Shown here: positions 24,242 to 37,200 of the stretch, one piece after another
How positions within the stretch are numbered: position 1 is the stretch's first letter
How the letters are laid out: every line of letters begins with the position of its first letter
From: Asterias amurensis
Lineage: Eukaryota > Echinodermata > Asteroidea > Forcipulatida > Asteriidae
Assembly (NCBI RefSeq): GCF_032118995.1
Contig: NC_092666.1
Location: 3,918,001 to 3,982,000 of the forward strand
Direction: 5' to 3'
DNA length: 64,000 bases
Made by a program: the position numbers and the translations under genes
The notes under the pieces: generated by a model
Told to the model about the DNA's origin: nothing
Seen by the model: the letters and a program-made list of their open reading frames with translations, nothing else
The model's database searches: none

Positions 24242-27010
24242 ATTGTTCCCTTCATGCTCTAGTGTTTTAGGCACTCGCAATGTTTGAAACTGGGTTTGCT
24301 TCTCAAACCAAATCAAAGGAAAACTTACGCTGAACTCAAACGAGATGTAATTTCATAGAGCTGCTTTCAGCAGGATTGCCGTTTAACTTCTTAAGCAGTT
24401 TTTGTACGATTCTGTGGTTTGACTGTTAAGGGGAAAAATATTAACGGCCGTTAAGCAGCTCTATAAAATTAGACCCATAACTTTACAAATAATTATAAGT
24501 ACTATTTAGGCATTTATCTGTCTAACCATTCCAGCACTTTTAACAGTTTTAACATGTTCTGTATTCTACTATTCTTCAGTCACCAAATCTTCCAAGTTTT
24601 CAGTTAGTTTAGATAAAATTTCAATTTTATTCCGAAGTTTGAATTGTCAATGGACAGCAGCTTTTGTATTCATTTTCCGTGTTATTCAGTAATTGAGAAT
24701 TTGGAGAAGTGGGAAGGAAATGCTGTAAAAGAAAACTGGACATGCAACATTGAAGGGAGACAAAATTAAGGAATGTACAAAACTATGTTAGCCCATCCAG
24801 TATGGGGTAAACATTGTACACAGACAAAACGGAAAGAATATTCAAGTTTGGTAATTTAAAAGCTAAATAATATCTTTTTTTTTAGTTTTGAAATTGAGGC
24901 CAGTTTTCAAGAATTTGCCGGACAGTATTTGAAAAAGTCTGAAAGGTTTTTGCTAGATTCTTCAGAGTTGCTACACAGGAAAGCATTGGTGAAAAGTTAT
25001 ACAGATTTAATTTCAGAGTGTAATATTTTTTAATTTGATAACTATAAATTTTCCCGAGAAATATTCCGTCTGAAATACTGTGCTAAGATTGACTTCTCCA
25101 GTACTCAGTTATGTATCAATTTAATCAAAATGTGAACCAAATTTAAACAGGCACAGTGCAGTAAAATTTAAGCTGAAAGGATTGAAGGATTGTGACACTG
25201 ATGTCTGATTGCGTTTAGTAACTTGAGCGACACAGGGAAGTTGCGGCTATTTTTGTAGTAGTCGTGGGGGCATGATTAACTGAGTAGTTTAAAAACGGTT
25301 ATCGCGACTCGACTAAGCAATCACTTGTCGCAGTAGTTGCCTAGCCCAGGCCGAGTGGATAATAACCCTATCTCTAGCCAGTATTAAAACCAAAACTAAT
25401 GTAGGAAAACTTTCAAAAGTCTCCAGACGATCGTTGGAAATTTGAAATACCGATTCCGAATCAACTTCACACAGAATAATTTCTGCAGGATGCTTATTAC
25501 TATTAGCATCTTTACATGGAGCAGTCCTTCAGTAACAATTTACAAACCTTTTCGAGGTCCTTACAAAAGTATGACCCTATCTTTAAAGTAGGGGATGGAA
25601 TGAGTTTGCCCTTCCAAAAGTTAATGATGTATCATCATTCCAATTGTGTATAAATTTCGTAATTTGTAATCAGAGATTTCCGATTTAGTAGGCAGAATGC
25701 CACTTTAACCAAATGGGATCTTTTTAAAATAATATGTAGTGCACCTTTAAGGGGTCGTTCGAAACAGTAGTTATATTGTACAGTGTGTGTTTACTATTGG
25801 GATTAGGTACAATGCTGCTATGTTTTATCGCTGTAGCTTTACTCTAAGAATGTATATTGTATATGTAGCACATTATAAGAATTCATTTTTTTTTAACGGA
25901 AACAATGTAGGCTTAGTGGTAGATTAAAATTAACCCTCCAAAAACCCAGTTTCATGAAAAAATTCTTACCAGTGAGAAAAAATTACCTGCTTAAATTGCC
26001 CTGTCACAACCAGTTTCCTGCTTTGCTTTGAAGACATGTTTTAAACAATTCTCTGCTCACCACAGTGGATGATACTGAATAGTCAAACAGTAGGAGGGTT
26101 GACTGTGTACTGTGTAGATGAATTCACCACATCTTATATTAAAGGCTGGCATAGTTTATCATTCAAACCCATATTGGACGTTATTGAATAGTCGGACAGT
26201 AGGAGGGTTAACTTTAAATTTTATCTACACTGTTTGCATGTATACTTTTAACAGTCAAATAACTCGTTAGTTTCTTTGTAATCCTAATTATTGTACTTCG
26301 CTATTTTGGACAGGTCTTTTTGGGCTACTATTATAATCACGATTTGTATTTTTGTTTCTTTGGATATTATTTTTTTCTTACAAACTGTCACGTAATCATA
26401 CCAAAAGGTACTTGGTCACATTATCGTTATGGTTTATTCTGATTAAAATAACTGATATTTTTATTAACACTTTTTAGACCGTACTAAAGTGATCAACGTT
26501 TATTGTACTTTTTTTAAAGGAACCCTAGACTGGTTTCCAGTCCCTCTTCATATCTAAGGGTATTCAGTGTTACAAATTCAATGGTTAGATTTGATGAGAT
26601 TTTAGCATGTAAAAAAAACGTAATTTTTGTTGAGGTAGCTTGTGTAAAAAAAGTGCACCTTTTCAAAAGTTTGAATGAGTGTCTCTAATTTTCATTTCAT
26701 TTTTACAATGTTTATGCCGCATAAAATTTCTCACCGTCTTATCATAACAACTGTTGTATACTATGGGCCACTATTTTGCATATTATAATTATATTTTTTA
26801 ACAAATTCTCGTGGTGATTGGGTTCAGTATCTAAAATATATTTTAACAAATCACTCTTTATTCTTTTATTTAACACGATAACTGTTTAACAAAAAAATCA
26901 TAGTACTTTACAACAAGAAGCATACATAAAAATGTAATAAAAACATTTGAGTTGTGTAGTTGTGTGATCAGCTTAATCACTAATATACAATAAAGAATTA
27001 TCTGCTGTTA
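24242..27010 (+). other. Probable long 3' UTR of the TRIM-NHL gene
   Basis: About 2.75 kb of AT-rich sequence without convincing coding potential follows the TRIM stop. AATAAA at 26989-26994 is a good candidate for the last poly(A) signal. The first 240 bases include a degenerate MITE (24347-24475, GCTGCTT...AAGCAGCTCTAT). Two copies of a GAATAGTC-ACAGTAGGAGGGTT motif occur near 26082 and 26188. That the whole stretch is transcribed is inference. Confidence 0.4.
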
Positions 27011-27084
27011 TGTAAAAAAAAAGTCAAGATTAATATTACTTGTATTCAGATTTCCTAGAAATATCTTTAGGAGTTATTAAAAAC

Positions 27085-27472
27085 TTAAAGCGACTGGACG
27101 CCATTGGTACTTGTCAAAGACCAGTCTTTTCACTTGGTGTATCTCAACATATACATAAAATAACAAACCTTTGAAAACTTGAGCTCAATTGGTCGTTGAA
27201 GTTGCGAGATAATTTTAAAAGAAAAAACACCCTTGTCACATGAAGTTGTGTGCTTTCAGATGCTTGATTTCGAGACCTCAAATTCTAAATCTGAGGTCTC
27301 GAAGTCAAATTGGGGAAAGAAATACTTCTTTCTCGAAAACTACTTCACTTCAGAGGGAGCCTTTTCCCACAATGTTTTATACTATCAACCTCTCCCCATT
27401 ACTTGTTTACCAAGTAAGGTTTTATGCTAAAATTATTTTGAGTAATTACCAATAGCGTCCACTGCCTTTAAA
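27085..27472 (+). repeat. MITE, TTAAAGGCACTGGACAC family
   Basis: Full-length copy with the internal GAGACCTCAAAT...TCTGAGGTCTC hairpin. A degenerate relative follows at about 27563-27835. Confidence 0.85.
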
Positions 27473-28253
27473 GCTAGTCCTACATTTGTAGATGTCAGGA
27501 CGAGTAACACATCCTAATGCCTAACTTGAGATAAGACTAGTCTCAACTCTTTGTGCAACCCACACCTGGACAGCTTTGGTATGTCAAAGACCAGTCTTCT
27601 TACTTGGTGTATCTCATGATATGCTCAATTGGTCATCGAATTGGAAGAGAATAATAAAAGAAAAGACGCCCAAACATTTGAATGAGAAATTACCTCTCTT
27701 AAAAACGTCAGAGGGCATGCCGGTTCTCACATTGTTTTATACTATCAACTGCTCTCAAATGCGCGTATACCAAGTAAAGTAGTTTTTGTGCTAAAAGTTA
27801 TGTTGAGTTGTTACCAAGTGTTCAGTGCCATTAAGTCTTATTCTCGTATACATTTATGTTCTTTCCAATGTACTCATTGAGTTACCAGACTTATACTGTG
27901 TTTGCCCCGGCAACCTCAATCAAAACAAATATCACTTTTACGTGAGTAAAACTTAAATAAAAACCTTAAAAGGGGATCAGATTGGACTGCAGCGCACAAC
28001 AACTAAATCAGACCAACAAAATTAGTTTATTACAAAATTAAAAAAATAGTGGACTGAAAAGCAAATTCAGTATAAACTAAAACAAAACAAGTCTGGCCAA
28101 TCTTGGGGTTTCGGTCCCTACTTAACTGCGTGGTTTTGTTCGGGGGAATAATTCTCTGGGGTTTTCCTCCTACATCTAAAACTGAAATTTCGTCATTGTC
28201 TTCAGTCTTCTCGTTTGGCTCTAATAAGAGCATTGAACATATGGGCAGTTCCA

Positions 28254-30047
28254 CGTCATGGACATTACGTTTTGAGACATTTTTAGAACTTTGTTGGTCA
28301 GTTAAACACACCAAGTAGCTTTGATTTATAGTTTTGTGCTTGATACTAGTATCTTGTGTCCTAGTAAGTCAAATGATACTATGTATTTGGAAAAGTTCAA
28401 ATTAATTAAGGAGTCAGAGCACAGCTAACGAGCGTCATGGACATTACGAAAAACGGAAGTGGGTTTTGGGTACAACACACTCAATTCCAAAACTCTGTGA
28501 AGTTAAAGTTCAAAATTTTTAGAATACCTTTTTATTTGCTAAACAGGGAAGTAGTTAACATGAACATTGATAATATTTTTAAGAAAACCTGTCAACTTTC
28601 TTGTTACACATCTTAATAGAGCGTCATGGACATTACATTTTGGGTTATTTTTAGCGTCATGGACATTACGTCAAACTTGTAAAATGATGCATCATGCTTT
28701 TACCCTGAATTTGTAAACCCATGTGCTGCCTTGCTCTTAATATGGGTTTTAAACTATAATGAATGTCCCTATCTTAATGTTTAACCTCTTCCAAACATTT
28801 TTAAGAACCAAACCTCCCCCAGAATCTCACTTAAACCCCGCCCCTCGGTAAGTCCCCTTTTTGCACTTTCCGTCCACATCCAACCAGGCTGGCTTCTGCC
28901 TTGGAGTAGTTATGATAGACCAGAGATGTAGGTATACATGAAGTAACCTTTTTTTCTAATTATCTTTAACATAATTCCCTTTTATGTGTTTCTCACATGG
29001 TAATTGTTCATCTTGAGTAATATACTGAACATCTTGCGTCAACATTTTATGACGACAGTATATGGAAATTAAACATTAAAGGTTTCTGTAATTTTCAAAG
29101 TTGATCTGGATACTGCTATGTTCAAGACTGGGTGAACAATTCCCAGAAGATCAGTTAAAATGAGTTGGGAGGACTTCTTGGGAGGAACAGGTCAAACATA
29201 GATGCTTCCTTAGTTTTCCAAATACGAGACGGTCATTGAGGTCATCCTCTACACGTTCCACCTAGATTGACCTGCAAAACAAGAACAGAGAACAACAAAT
29301 GAAGGAAAGATTGGCTGCATAGGGCTTTGTTTATCACAATCATGTTTCCATGGTTTGTCTTGTTTTCTCTCTATACTTTTTCTGCCTCTCTACTCAAGTC
29401 TTAGCCATTCTGAAATTATGTAAAAATAAAAAATTACTTTATGTATGACGTCTTTGTATCCAAGCTATCCGTAGATGTGTACAAATCTGCACTACGCCTA
29501 GGCCTTGAGAAGTCCTCTTTGATGATAAAGTCTGTTTATAATGCCCTACATTCATCTAAACATGTCTCACCAACAGTTCACATACATTTCAATGTCACTT
29601 GAATGTTTTTAGGAAAGAACAGTTCCATGAGAAAACTCACCTGAAAATCTCGGATGTGAGCTGTCAGTTTGTAGAATCTGTGCACGATGTTGCCACTAAA
29701 CGCGCTGCTAAAAAAAAGCTCGAAACCAAATTTCTGATGAGGTCTATGACAAATGTTCTCTTTGACTTGTCCAGGTTTACCTACAGTAGGTCCAATTGAT
29801 AAATTGCAGCATTTACCTTCAAAAAGGTAAGTTTCATGTGACATGTAATGTCCATGACGTAATGTCCATGACGCTAAATGTAATGTCCATGACGCTCATT
29901 AGCACAGTTGTAATTAATTTTTTATGAATTTTCTTGCATTATAGGATTAGCCCCTAAAAACTAGCTTTGCGCATGAAGTCTCATGAAAATATCTCTTACT
30001 GGCTTTAGAATATAAAACTAAACACCATATAATGTCATGGACATTAC
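28254..30047. repeat. Cluster of eight GTCATGGACATTAC motifs
   Basis: Forward copies begin at about 28254, 28433, 28622, 28655 and 30034; reverse copies (GTAATGTCCATGAC) begin at about 29844, 29858 and 29880. The motif is itself nearly palindromic (GTMATG-NN-CATKAC), as a dimeric protein's site would be. Confidence 0.9.
28399..29925. mobile_element. Candidate 1.5 kb inverted-repeat DNA element without transposase
   Basis: The left end (AATTAATTA...CTAACGAGCGTCATGGACATTACG, 28399-28448) is the inverse of the right end (GTAATGTCCATGACGCTCATTAG...TAATTAATT, 29880-29925). The interior has short open frames (for example minus strand 29578-29844) with no recognised domain. Non-autonomous DNA transposon is my best guess. 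Confidence 0.5.
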
Positions 30048-30589
30048 ATTTCATAATTGGTAATTAAGGGCTAATTAAAACGAGTGGCAGCACCCTGTGA
30101 ATAAATTGACAATGAAGTTTCTTTAAAATTGTGAATACTTACCACCAGTTATATGTTTTAAGCCAAGAATAATTGAAATATCATCTAAAATGTAACCAGG
30201 AGAGCATTTTAGACAATTGTGCCAATCATTTCCCAAAAATCATGAATTTGGCTCAAAAAAAACTTTTTTAATAAACGATGAAAAACATGGAAAACCAAGG
30301 AAAAAAAATGAAACAAACATAGATTTGAAATCACTGGGTATCACTCTTTCTTGCTACTTTAAATTTAAATCCACAAATTTGACTTCAATTTTTTGGGCCG
30401 AGGACACTTTTTGGTGGAATTGCCCATATGTATAAAAAATTTAATAAAAACTAGGTCAAACTAAACCATCATCCACAAGACAGAACATGAGTCGGTAGAG
30501 ATCAAGAATGCCTTTGCACTTGAGCTGCTGAGGCCATGAACGAACCAGCGACTTCGGCTACAGCTATGGCTTGATCAAGCGCGATCGCA

Positions 30590-31250
30590 TTTTCTTCAGC
30601 ACTGGAAAGATGTTGCGCACCACGACATGTTTGTCTGTCGGCCATAACATTTTAGCGTTAGTCATCTTGTTTGGTTTTCGCCAAAAACAGTATAGCGTTT
30701 GTCGTCTTGTTCTGCCGCCATTCCGCATCAGTGTAAACCGAACCAAATAGACTGGTTCCTCTCTTGCGCAATGGATACTAGCCTTCATTACTGTTGTTGG
30801 ATACATGGAACATGTTCATGTCACCCGCATCTGCAGAAAGAAGTCGCATACCGTGACTTGTTTGTCTTTCACCCAAAACAGTATAGCGTTTGTCATCTTG
30901 TTCTGCCACCATTGCACATCAGTGTAACCAAATCAAACAGACTGGTTCCTTTCTGTGCAATGAATAATACCACTGATTCCAGGTATTGGATATCGGGGGA
31001 ACATTTCCACGCTACCACGTGATCCGCATCTGCGGAAAGAAGTGGTATACATTGTACCTTGATTTTGTTTTCCTTTCACCCAAAACAGTCTAGCATCCGT
31101 CATCTTGTTCTGCCGCCATTCCACATCAGTGTAACCGAACCTTGGTGAATAGACTGGTTCCTTGATTGTGCAATGGATACTAGCATTCAATACTGTTGTC
31201 GGATATGGGGAACATGTCCACCTCACCACGTTATCCGCATCTCAGAATTC
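30590..31250. repeat. Tandem repeat, about 3.5 copies of a 190-207 bp unit, overlapping the GABPA 3' end
   Basis: Units start at CAGTATAGCGTTTGTCATCTTG-like sequence at 30688, 30879 and 31086, after a partial unit from about 30590. They contain TTGTTCTGCCGCCATTCCACA and CACGT-ATCCGCATCT. The last unit runs into the final GABPA codons (31223-31241). Confidence 0.85.
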
Positions 31251-34200
31251 AGTGCCATACTGGCGCCTTTCTTGACTTTGTTTTTAGCGCACTGGGTGAC
31301 GCGTTCATGCAGCTCGGCTGCGCTATAACCTAGTAAGCTTCTTAAGTCACATACAAACTGGTAGACGAATCTCTTGCCATGAACCTTAGCTATCATATCA
31401 CCATCGTAATAATACCTGTAAAAATGGAAATGGAGGTGTTTGTTACATACGCAAAGAGTGGCTGTCAAAAAAAGGGCTTGGATTTTCATACTGAGTTCTA
31501 ACACAGCGCTTTACACTTGTGACCTTGAGCAAGACACTTAACTACATGCTTCTCTCAACTCAGGGGTAAATGGGTACCTGTGAGGGCAGAGATGATTCTT
31601 ATGGTTGTTTTAGCCGAGTAGCGCATTTGTAGCACAGGCTGTATACTCCCCAGGGAGCTGAGATGGTTTAAGGAATGAATTAAGGCCCAGTGACCAGGGG
31701 TAATAATGTGAAGCAGACAGGGGGCAGACCAGGGGTAAAGCAAGCATAGTGTGAAATCCTGTCATTATTCCCCAGGGTTGCAGCATAGTGTGAAAAGGCT
31801 CACTTTTAATATACATATAGTAACTATTTCTGAGAAATGCTAGGTGCCGTTGGGCGCCACTTTATATTTACCTGAGTGCTCTGCTTAATTTCTCGTAATT
31901 CATTGATGGTTTGTTTTTGCGTTCTCCCCACCGTTGGGCTACGAGCTCCGGATGCTTCAGCTTGAACTCTCCTTGTGTGCCGACCCACGAGATGCAATCC
32001 AGCATTCTGGTATCTGTCAATAGTTCTAAGAGGAACTGCCACAACTGGATCTGCCCGTTATTACCTGAAATGTAAACAAATATTTGGTTTAAAGGAACGT
32101 CGAAGAATTGGTAAAAAGCAAAAATCGTGAAGATCACAGATTTACATAGAACTTACACGGTCTAAAGATGATGATAGTAGAAAATATTCCTTGAAATATT
32201 TCTGTCTGAAATTTTATATTTGATGAGAAATAAATGATCAAATTTTTGCGTTTTAAGTTTATCGCTCAGTAAGCGTTTTATTCGTTTTTGTTTTGGCATC
32301 GATGCAATGCAAAATTTGTAATCGGTTGTTCACTATTCTCTCGTGACCCAGATGGCCGATCGATCTCTTTTACAGGTTTGTCGGTTTATGTATATGGTGG
32401 ATGACTACACTGCCAGCAACTTTTTAGTTAGCAAAACCAGTTCTGTAATTTTCCTTTAACATTTTAAAGGAAATTTGGATCTGGATAAATATTGTCAATG
32501 CTCTATTAGACCAATCCAGTAGGCTCCGCTCACGACGCACGTGTGAGCAAGAACATGTGGGGCTCTCCAATGCCTTTCTGCACAACTCCGCCAAGCAGGC
32601 CAAGCATACGCGCACGCATGTCTGACCTTGTGATTGCGTTGTGATTGGTCAATACGCAATGGGGCGGAGCTTAATGGATCGGTCTATTAGTGAAGAAAGT
32701 CTGAAAATTTGAGCACTGGCTTACCCGTTCTGTTCCCATGACAGTTAAGTTTGTCATCTGATCCAAATCCTGTGATACGAAGGGGACGTTCCGGCGGCTT
32801 TCGAACCTCTTTTTGATCTGAAATGTTAACATTAAAATATCTTAAGGTGTGCTTAAAGGCATGTGTCTGAACAAGTTTAAGGGAATCCCCAAAAAATTTG
32901 CAAATATTAGTTTAAAAGTAAAGTGTACCTTTGTATTTTGGAACTGTGCGTTTGTTTGAATCTTGTATACAAATGTAGATGTACACAACAAAACATTACT
33001 AACGTGTGACAGTTTCATTTCAAAAGGTTTATTCATGGGTGCCAGTCAGAACCCGTTCAACCTGTAACGTCCGTATAGCCAGGGATCACTCAAGCTTATG
33101 ATACAACCTGGGAAGCGGCATGCAGCCAAGGGGACGCAACTTTTAATTTTGTTCCAAATTCAAATAATCATCTCAAAACATATCTGTTTGCGAACACAAT
33201 AGCCTTCAACTTTTGGTTGTCTAGTGTCATTGTGTATTAGCAAAGTTCTTGTTTTTTTGCGCCAGGAGAGTCATTATTGACAGACATGGCCCACTGGAAT
33301 CATTATTATTATTATTATTACTACTAATAATATTTTTTACTCACAGTTTTTAAGAATTTCCAAGTGGGACCACATAAGCTCGACATTTGGTACCTTGGGC
33401 AACTGAGCGATGAAAAACCTCTTGGTTAATTGACACAATTCCTCTCCATTAAGCTGCAGCTCCTTCGGCATTGTACATGTGTCCACAGTGAACTCCTTCG
33501 TGGCCCAATAGAACCAATGAATAGTCTGGTCCTTCGTCCAGTCTTTAGGAGCTGATGGTTGAAGTGTGAATAGCAATGAGGGTTAATAAGTCAGGGGAAA
33601 AGACTTTAAAGTAGCTTTAGGCCCAACCTCAATTCCAGGGGTCACTGATCTCACTGCACCTATTTTGTTTCCAGTCTTGAAGAAACAAATACACAACTCT
33701 GAGAACAAACGCCCCCCCCCCCTTTGATAAGTGGAATTGTCCAGTCTAGGATATCAAGGGCATTCAACTTGCTCCGGGCATTGCGAATGAGAAAAACAAT
33801 TAAATACATAACATCGACCATACCTAGGAAAGAACTATAAATAAATAGTAAACTTGACAGTACAACTAGGTATAAATCTCTTATTGTGGGCTTGTTTTTC
33901 TGATAGCACTGTTGCGTCTGATCTGCACTCCAGCAACAATCAAGCACCCTTGGCCTAACGTCTTCACTTAAGGATCCTGTCGAGTAATCAACGTTAACGT
34001 AAACAGCTCTGAAAAGAGCCAGTGTGGTCTTGACATTTCAAAAAGAATACTCTGCTTGTCTATAAGAGAATGCCACAGACAATACTACTATGGTGGGGTA
34101 ACACAATAAAGGAGGTGGCATAAATCTTAACAACTGAAATATTCTGCAATCTATACTCTATACTCGGTCATTTAAAGGCAAGTGGACACTATTGGTAATT

Positions 34201-37200
34201 ACTCAAAATAATTATAAGCATAAAACCTTCTTGGTAACGAGTAATGGGGAGCTGTTGACAAAACATTGTGAGAAACGGCTCCCTCTGAGGTAACGTAGTT
34301 TTCGAGAAAGTACCGGTAGTAACTTTCCACGAATTTGATTTTGAGACCTAAAAATTTGTTTTGAGGTCTTGAAATCAAGTACCTGAAAGCACACAACTTG
34401 CGACAAGGGTTTTTTTCTTCCATTATTATCTCGCATCTTCGATGCCCCAAAGAGCTCAAATATTCACAGGTTTGTTATTTTATGCATATGTTGAGATACA
34501 CCAAGTGAGAAGACTGGTCTTTGACAATTTGCCAATAGTGTCCAGTGTCTTTAAGAATGCCAACTCACCGAGGGGTATTCCTTGCTTCTCTTGTTCCTCC
34601 TTGTAGCTGTTACACACAACCCATTTACATCCCGTCCCATCTTCCACCTGTACCGGAGCTGGTGAAATCACAAAGAGAACATGAAAACTCATCAGTTAAA
34701 AGGTTGAAACAAATTCTTAAAAAACACACCATATACATACAAATTAAAAAGTCTAAGCCAGACCTTAGTAGCACAAACAAGGCACTGGACCCTGTTGGTT
34801 ATTATTTAGAATAAAAAAACACATAAATACTGACTTGGTAACAAGCTGTTGATAGCATAAAACATCGTGAGAACCGGCTCCCTCTGAAGTAATGTAGTTT
34901 TTGAGAAAAAGGTTATTTCTCACTCAAGTAATCAAAAACTTCAGGCCTCATATTTCTGTTGCAAGTTCGACGACCAATAAAGTCCAAATTTTCACAAGTC
35001 TACATGTGTGTGTATTATCTTATACATAATGCTGGGACACACCAAGTGAGATTACTGGTCTTTGACAATTACCAAAAGTGTCTGGTGCCTTTAAAAGATT
35101 AAAACAAATTATTTAAAAAAAAACACAGCCAGCGACTTAAAAATAGAGTTTCAAGACCATAATTAACACAAAACAGTGGTAGACTTGAATGGTGTTTGAA
35201 GCTTTGCATGGTGTGGAGAATAAGAGTAACTATAAATAGAAATATGAACAGTACACTTGCGGGTACAACCATGAATAAAATCTCTTTTGAAGGAGTGGTG
35301 GCTCTGAAATGAGCCGGTCTGGTATTTACGATTCAAACGGTATACCCTGCTTTACTATACTCTAGACGAGCAGAGTATACTGTTTCAAACAGTGATACCA
35401 AACTGGCTCTTTTCAGAGCCAACACTTCCTCAAAAGAGACTTTACCGTTCATATTTATACTTATAGATCCCCTCAGTGGTAGACTAATATTTTACTAGTA
35501 GAAAAATTCATACCTGCTCGCTGCTCAATTGCAACTTCAACTGTGATGGGTTTTATGACATCGACAATGTTAATTCGAGGTTTCACTCCTGCGCAGAAAT
35601 TTAAAAACAATTTCAAAATTAAAGTTGCAAGTGTGACTGAATTGTGTCTGGTGCAGTGACTTGCTTCGATACACACAGAATGCTCTAGTGATTCTTGTCA
35701 TGCTCGTAGACCTTTTGTCTTTGCCTCCCCCTTTACAGACCGGGAATTTCATCTCTAAAAGGGCGAGGCCATTTTAATTTTGCAAAGGGCACTTACACTG
35801 GTAAATCAATGGGAAACTTTTGAAGGGGCACTTAGGTCAAGACCAGGGCACAATTTCATAGAGCTGCTAAGCACAAAAATTTGCTTAGCATGACATTTCT
35901 TCCTTGATAAAAACAGAATTTCCAACAAAATTTCCACATGATTTTCAGGATAAGCAAACAACAGCTGAATACCAGTAACAAGAAAAAACGCAACAAATGG
36001 AATTTTTTTTGGTAATCCTGTTTTTATCAAGGAAGAAATTTCATGCTAAGCAAATTTTTGTGCTTAGCAGCTCTATGAAATTGGGCCCAGGGGACCAAGG
36101 AGGCCATGGTTGCCCCTTCCCTCCAACCCCCCTTAGACTGGGCCCTTGTCTTTATCCACTAGGACATAGACATGTACCTGCTACTCAGATCCAGTGATTC
36201 CATTGGATACAATGATGTTGGATAAACGTGCACAGTGACATGAGCTTTCCTAGATGCCCCCAGCAAACAGTACACTGCTGACACATCAGCAATAGAATTT
36301 GACTGTGTATCTATGTGAAATGAATGTAGGTCAAAAGTGAATATACACACTGGTTTGGAGGCAGGTCTCTGGCGTTATTCACGAGCCTCGAACTGTGACG
36401 TCAGATGTTCAGGCCACAACCCTCCCCCCTCCCCCAAACTTTGTCTCCTTCTTCATTGTTCATCCCTTGCTTTTTTCTGTCTGCTCTTGACTGCTTATAT
36501 TATTATATTATTATACCTTCAAGAAAACTCTACTAGGGTCGAAACGTCCGTCCAATAACTATTTGTTGTATGTATAATTTCGCCAACAGTACTATCATTT
36601 AGCCTTTGAGAAAGACTCTACTAAGATCGAAGCGTCTGGCTAGTTGTATGTATAACTTCACTTCATGTTCTTCAAACTCCAAACTAATCAATTAGGATAG
36701 TTCAGGGCTCAATTTCAAAAAGCCTGTAAGCGCAAAGTCTTGCTAAGTACAGAAATCTTGCCTAAAGGGAAGGTACACGTTTGGTAATTACTCAAAAAAA
36801 ATATTAACTTAAAAACTGACTTGGTGACAAGCGTTGGAGAGCTGTTGGTAGTGTAAAATATTTTTGGAAACGACTCTCTCTAAAGTAACGTAGTTTTTGA
36901 GAAATATGTAATTTCTCACTAAAATAATTTTAACTAGAAGTCTTTTATTCCTATATTATGAAAGCACACAAATTCGTCCAATAAGGGTGTTTTTTCTTTC
37001 ATCATTTTCTCCCAACTTCGATGACCAATTGAGCCCAAATTTTCACAGGCTTGTTATTTTATGCTTATGTTAGGATACACTGAGTGAGAACACTGGTCTT
37101 CGACAATTACCAAACGTGTTGCCTAAAACAGAAATAGGTTTCTAGCCAAAATTGCATTAAGTTTACATTAACAATATTGTTTAATGTTTACCTTGTGCTG

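Noticed and set aside
28030-28314. 94-codon minus-strand frame near the 14-mer cluster
   Set aside because: No recognisable domain, and it includes one of the repeated motifs; could not be supported as a gene.
30699-31022. 107-codon plus-strand frame with repeated motifs
   Set aside because: It lies within the 190-207 bp tandem repeat, whose unequal unit lengths do not keep one frame.
33708-33722. C/G homopolymers here and near 39587, 57470 and 61557 as possible G-quadruplexes
   Set aside because: Single long runs are common assembly-sensitive features, and nothing nearby suggests a function.
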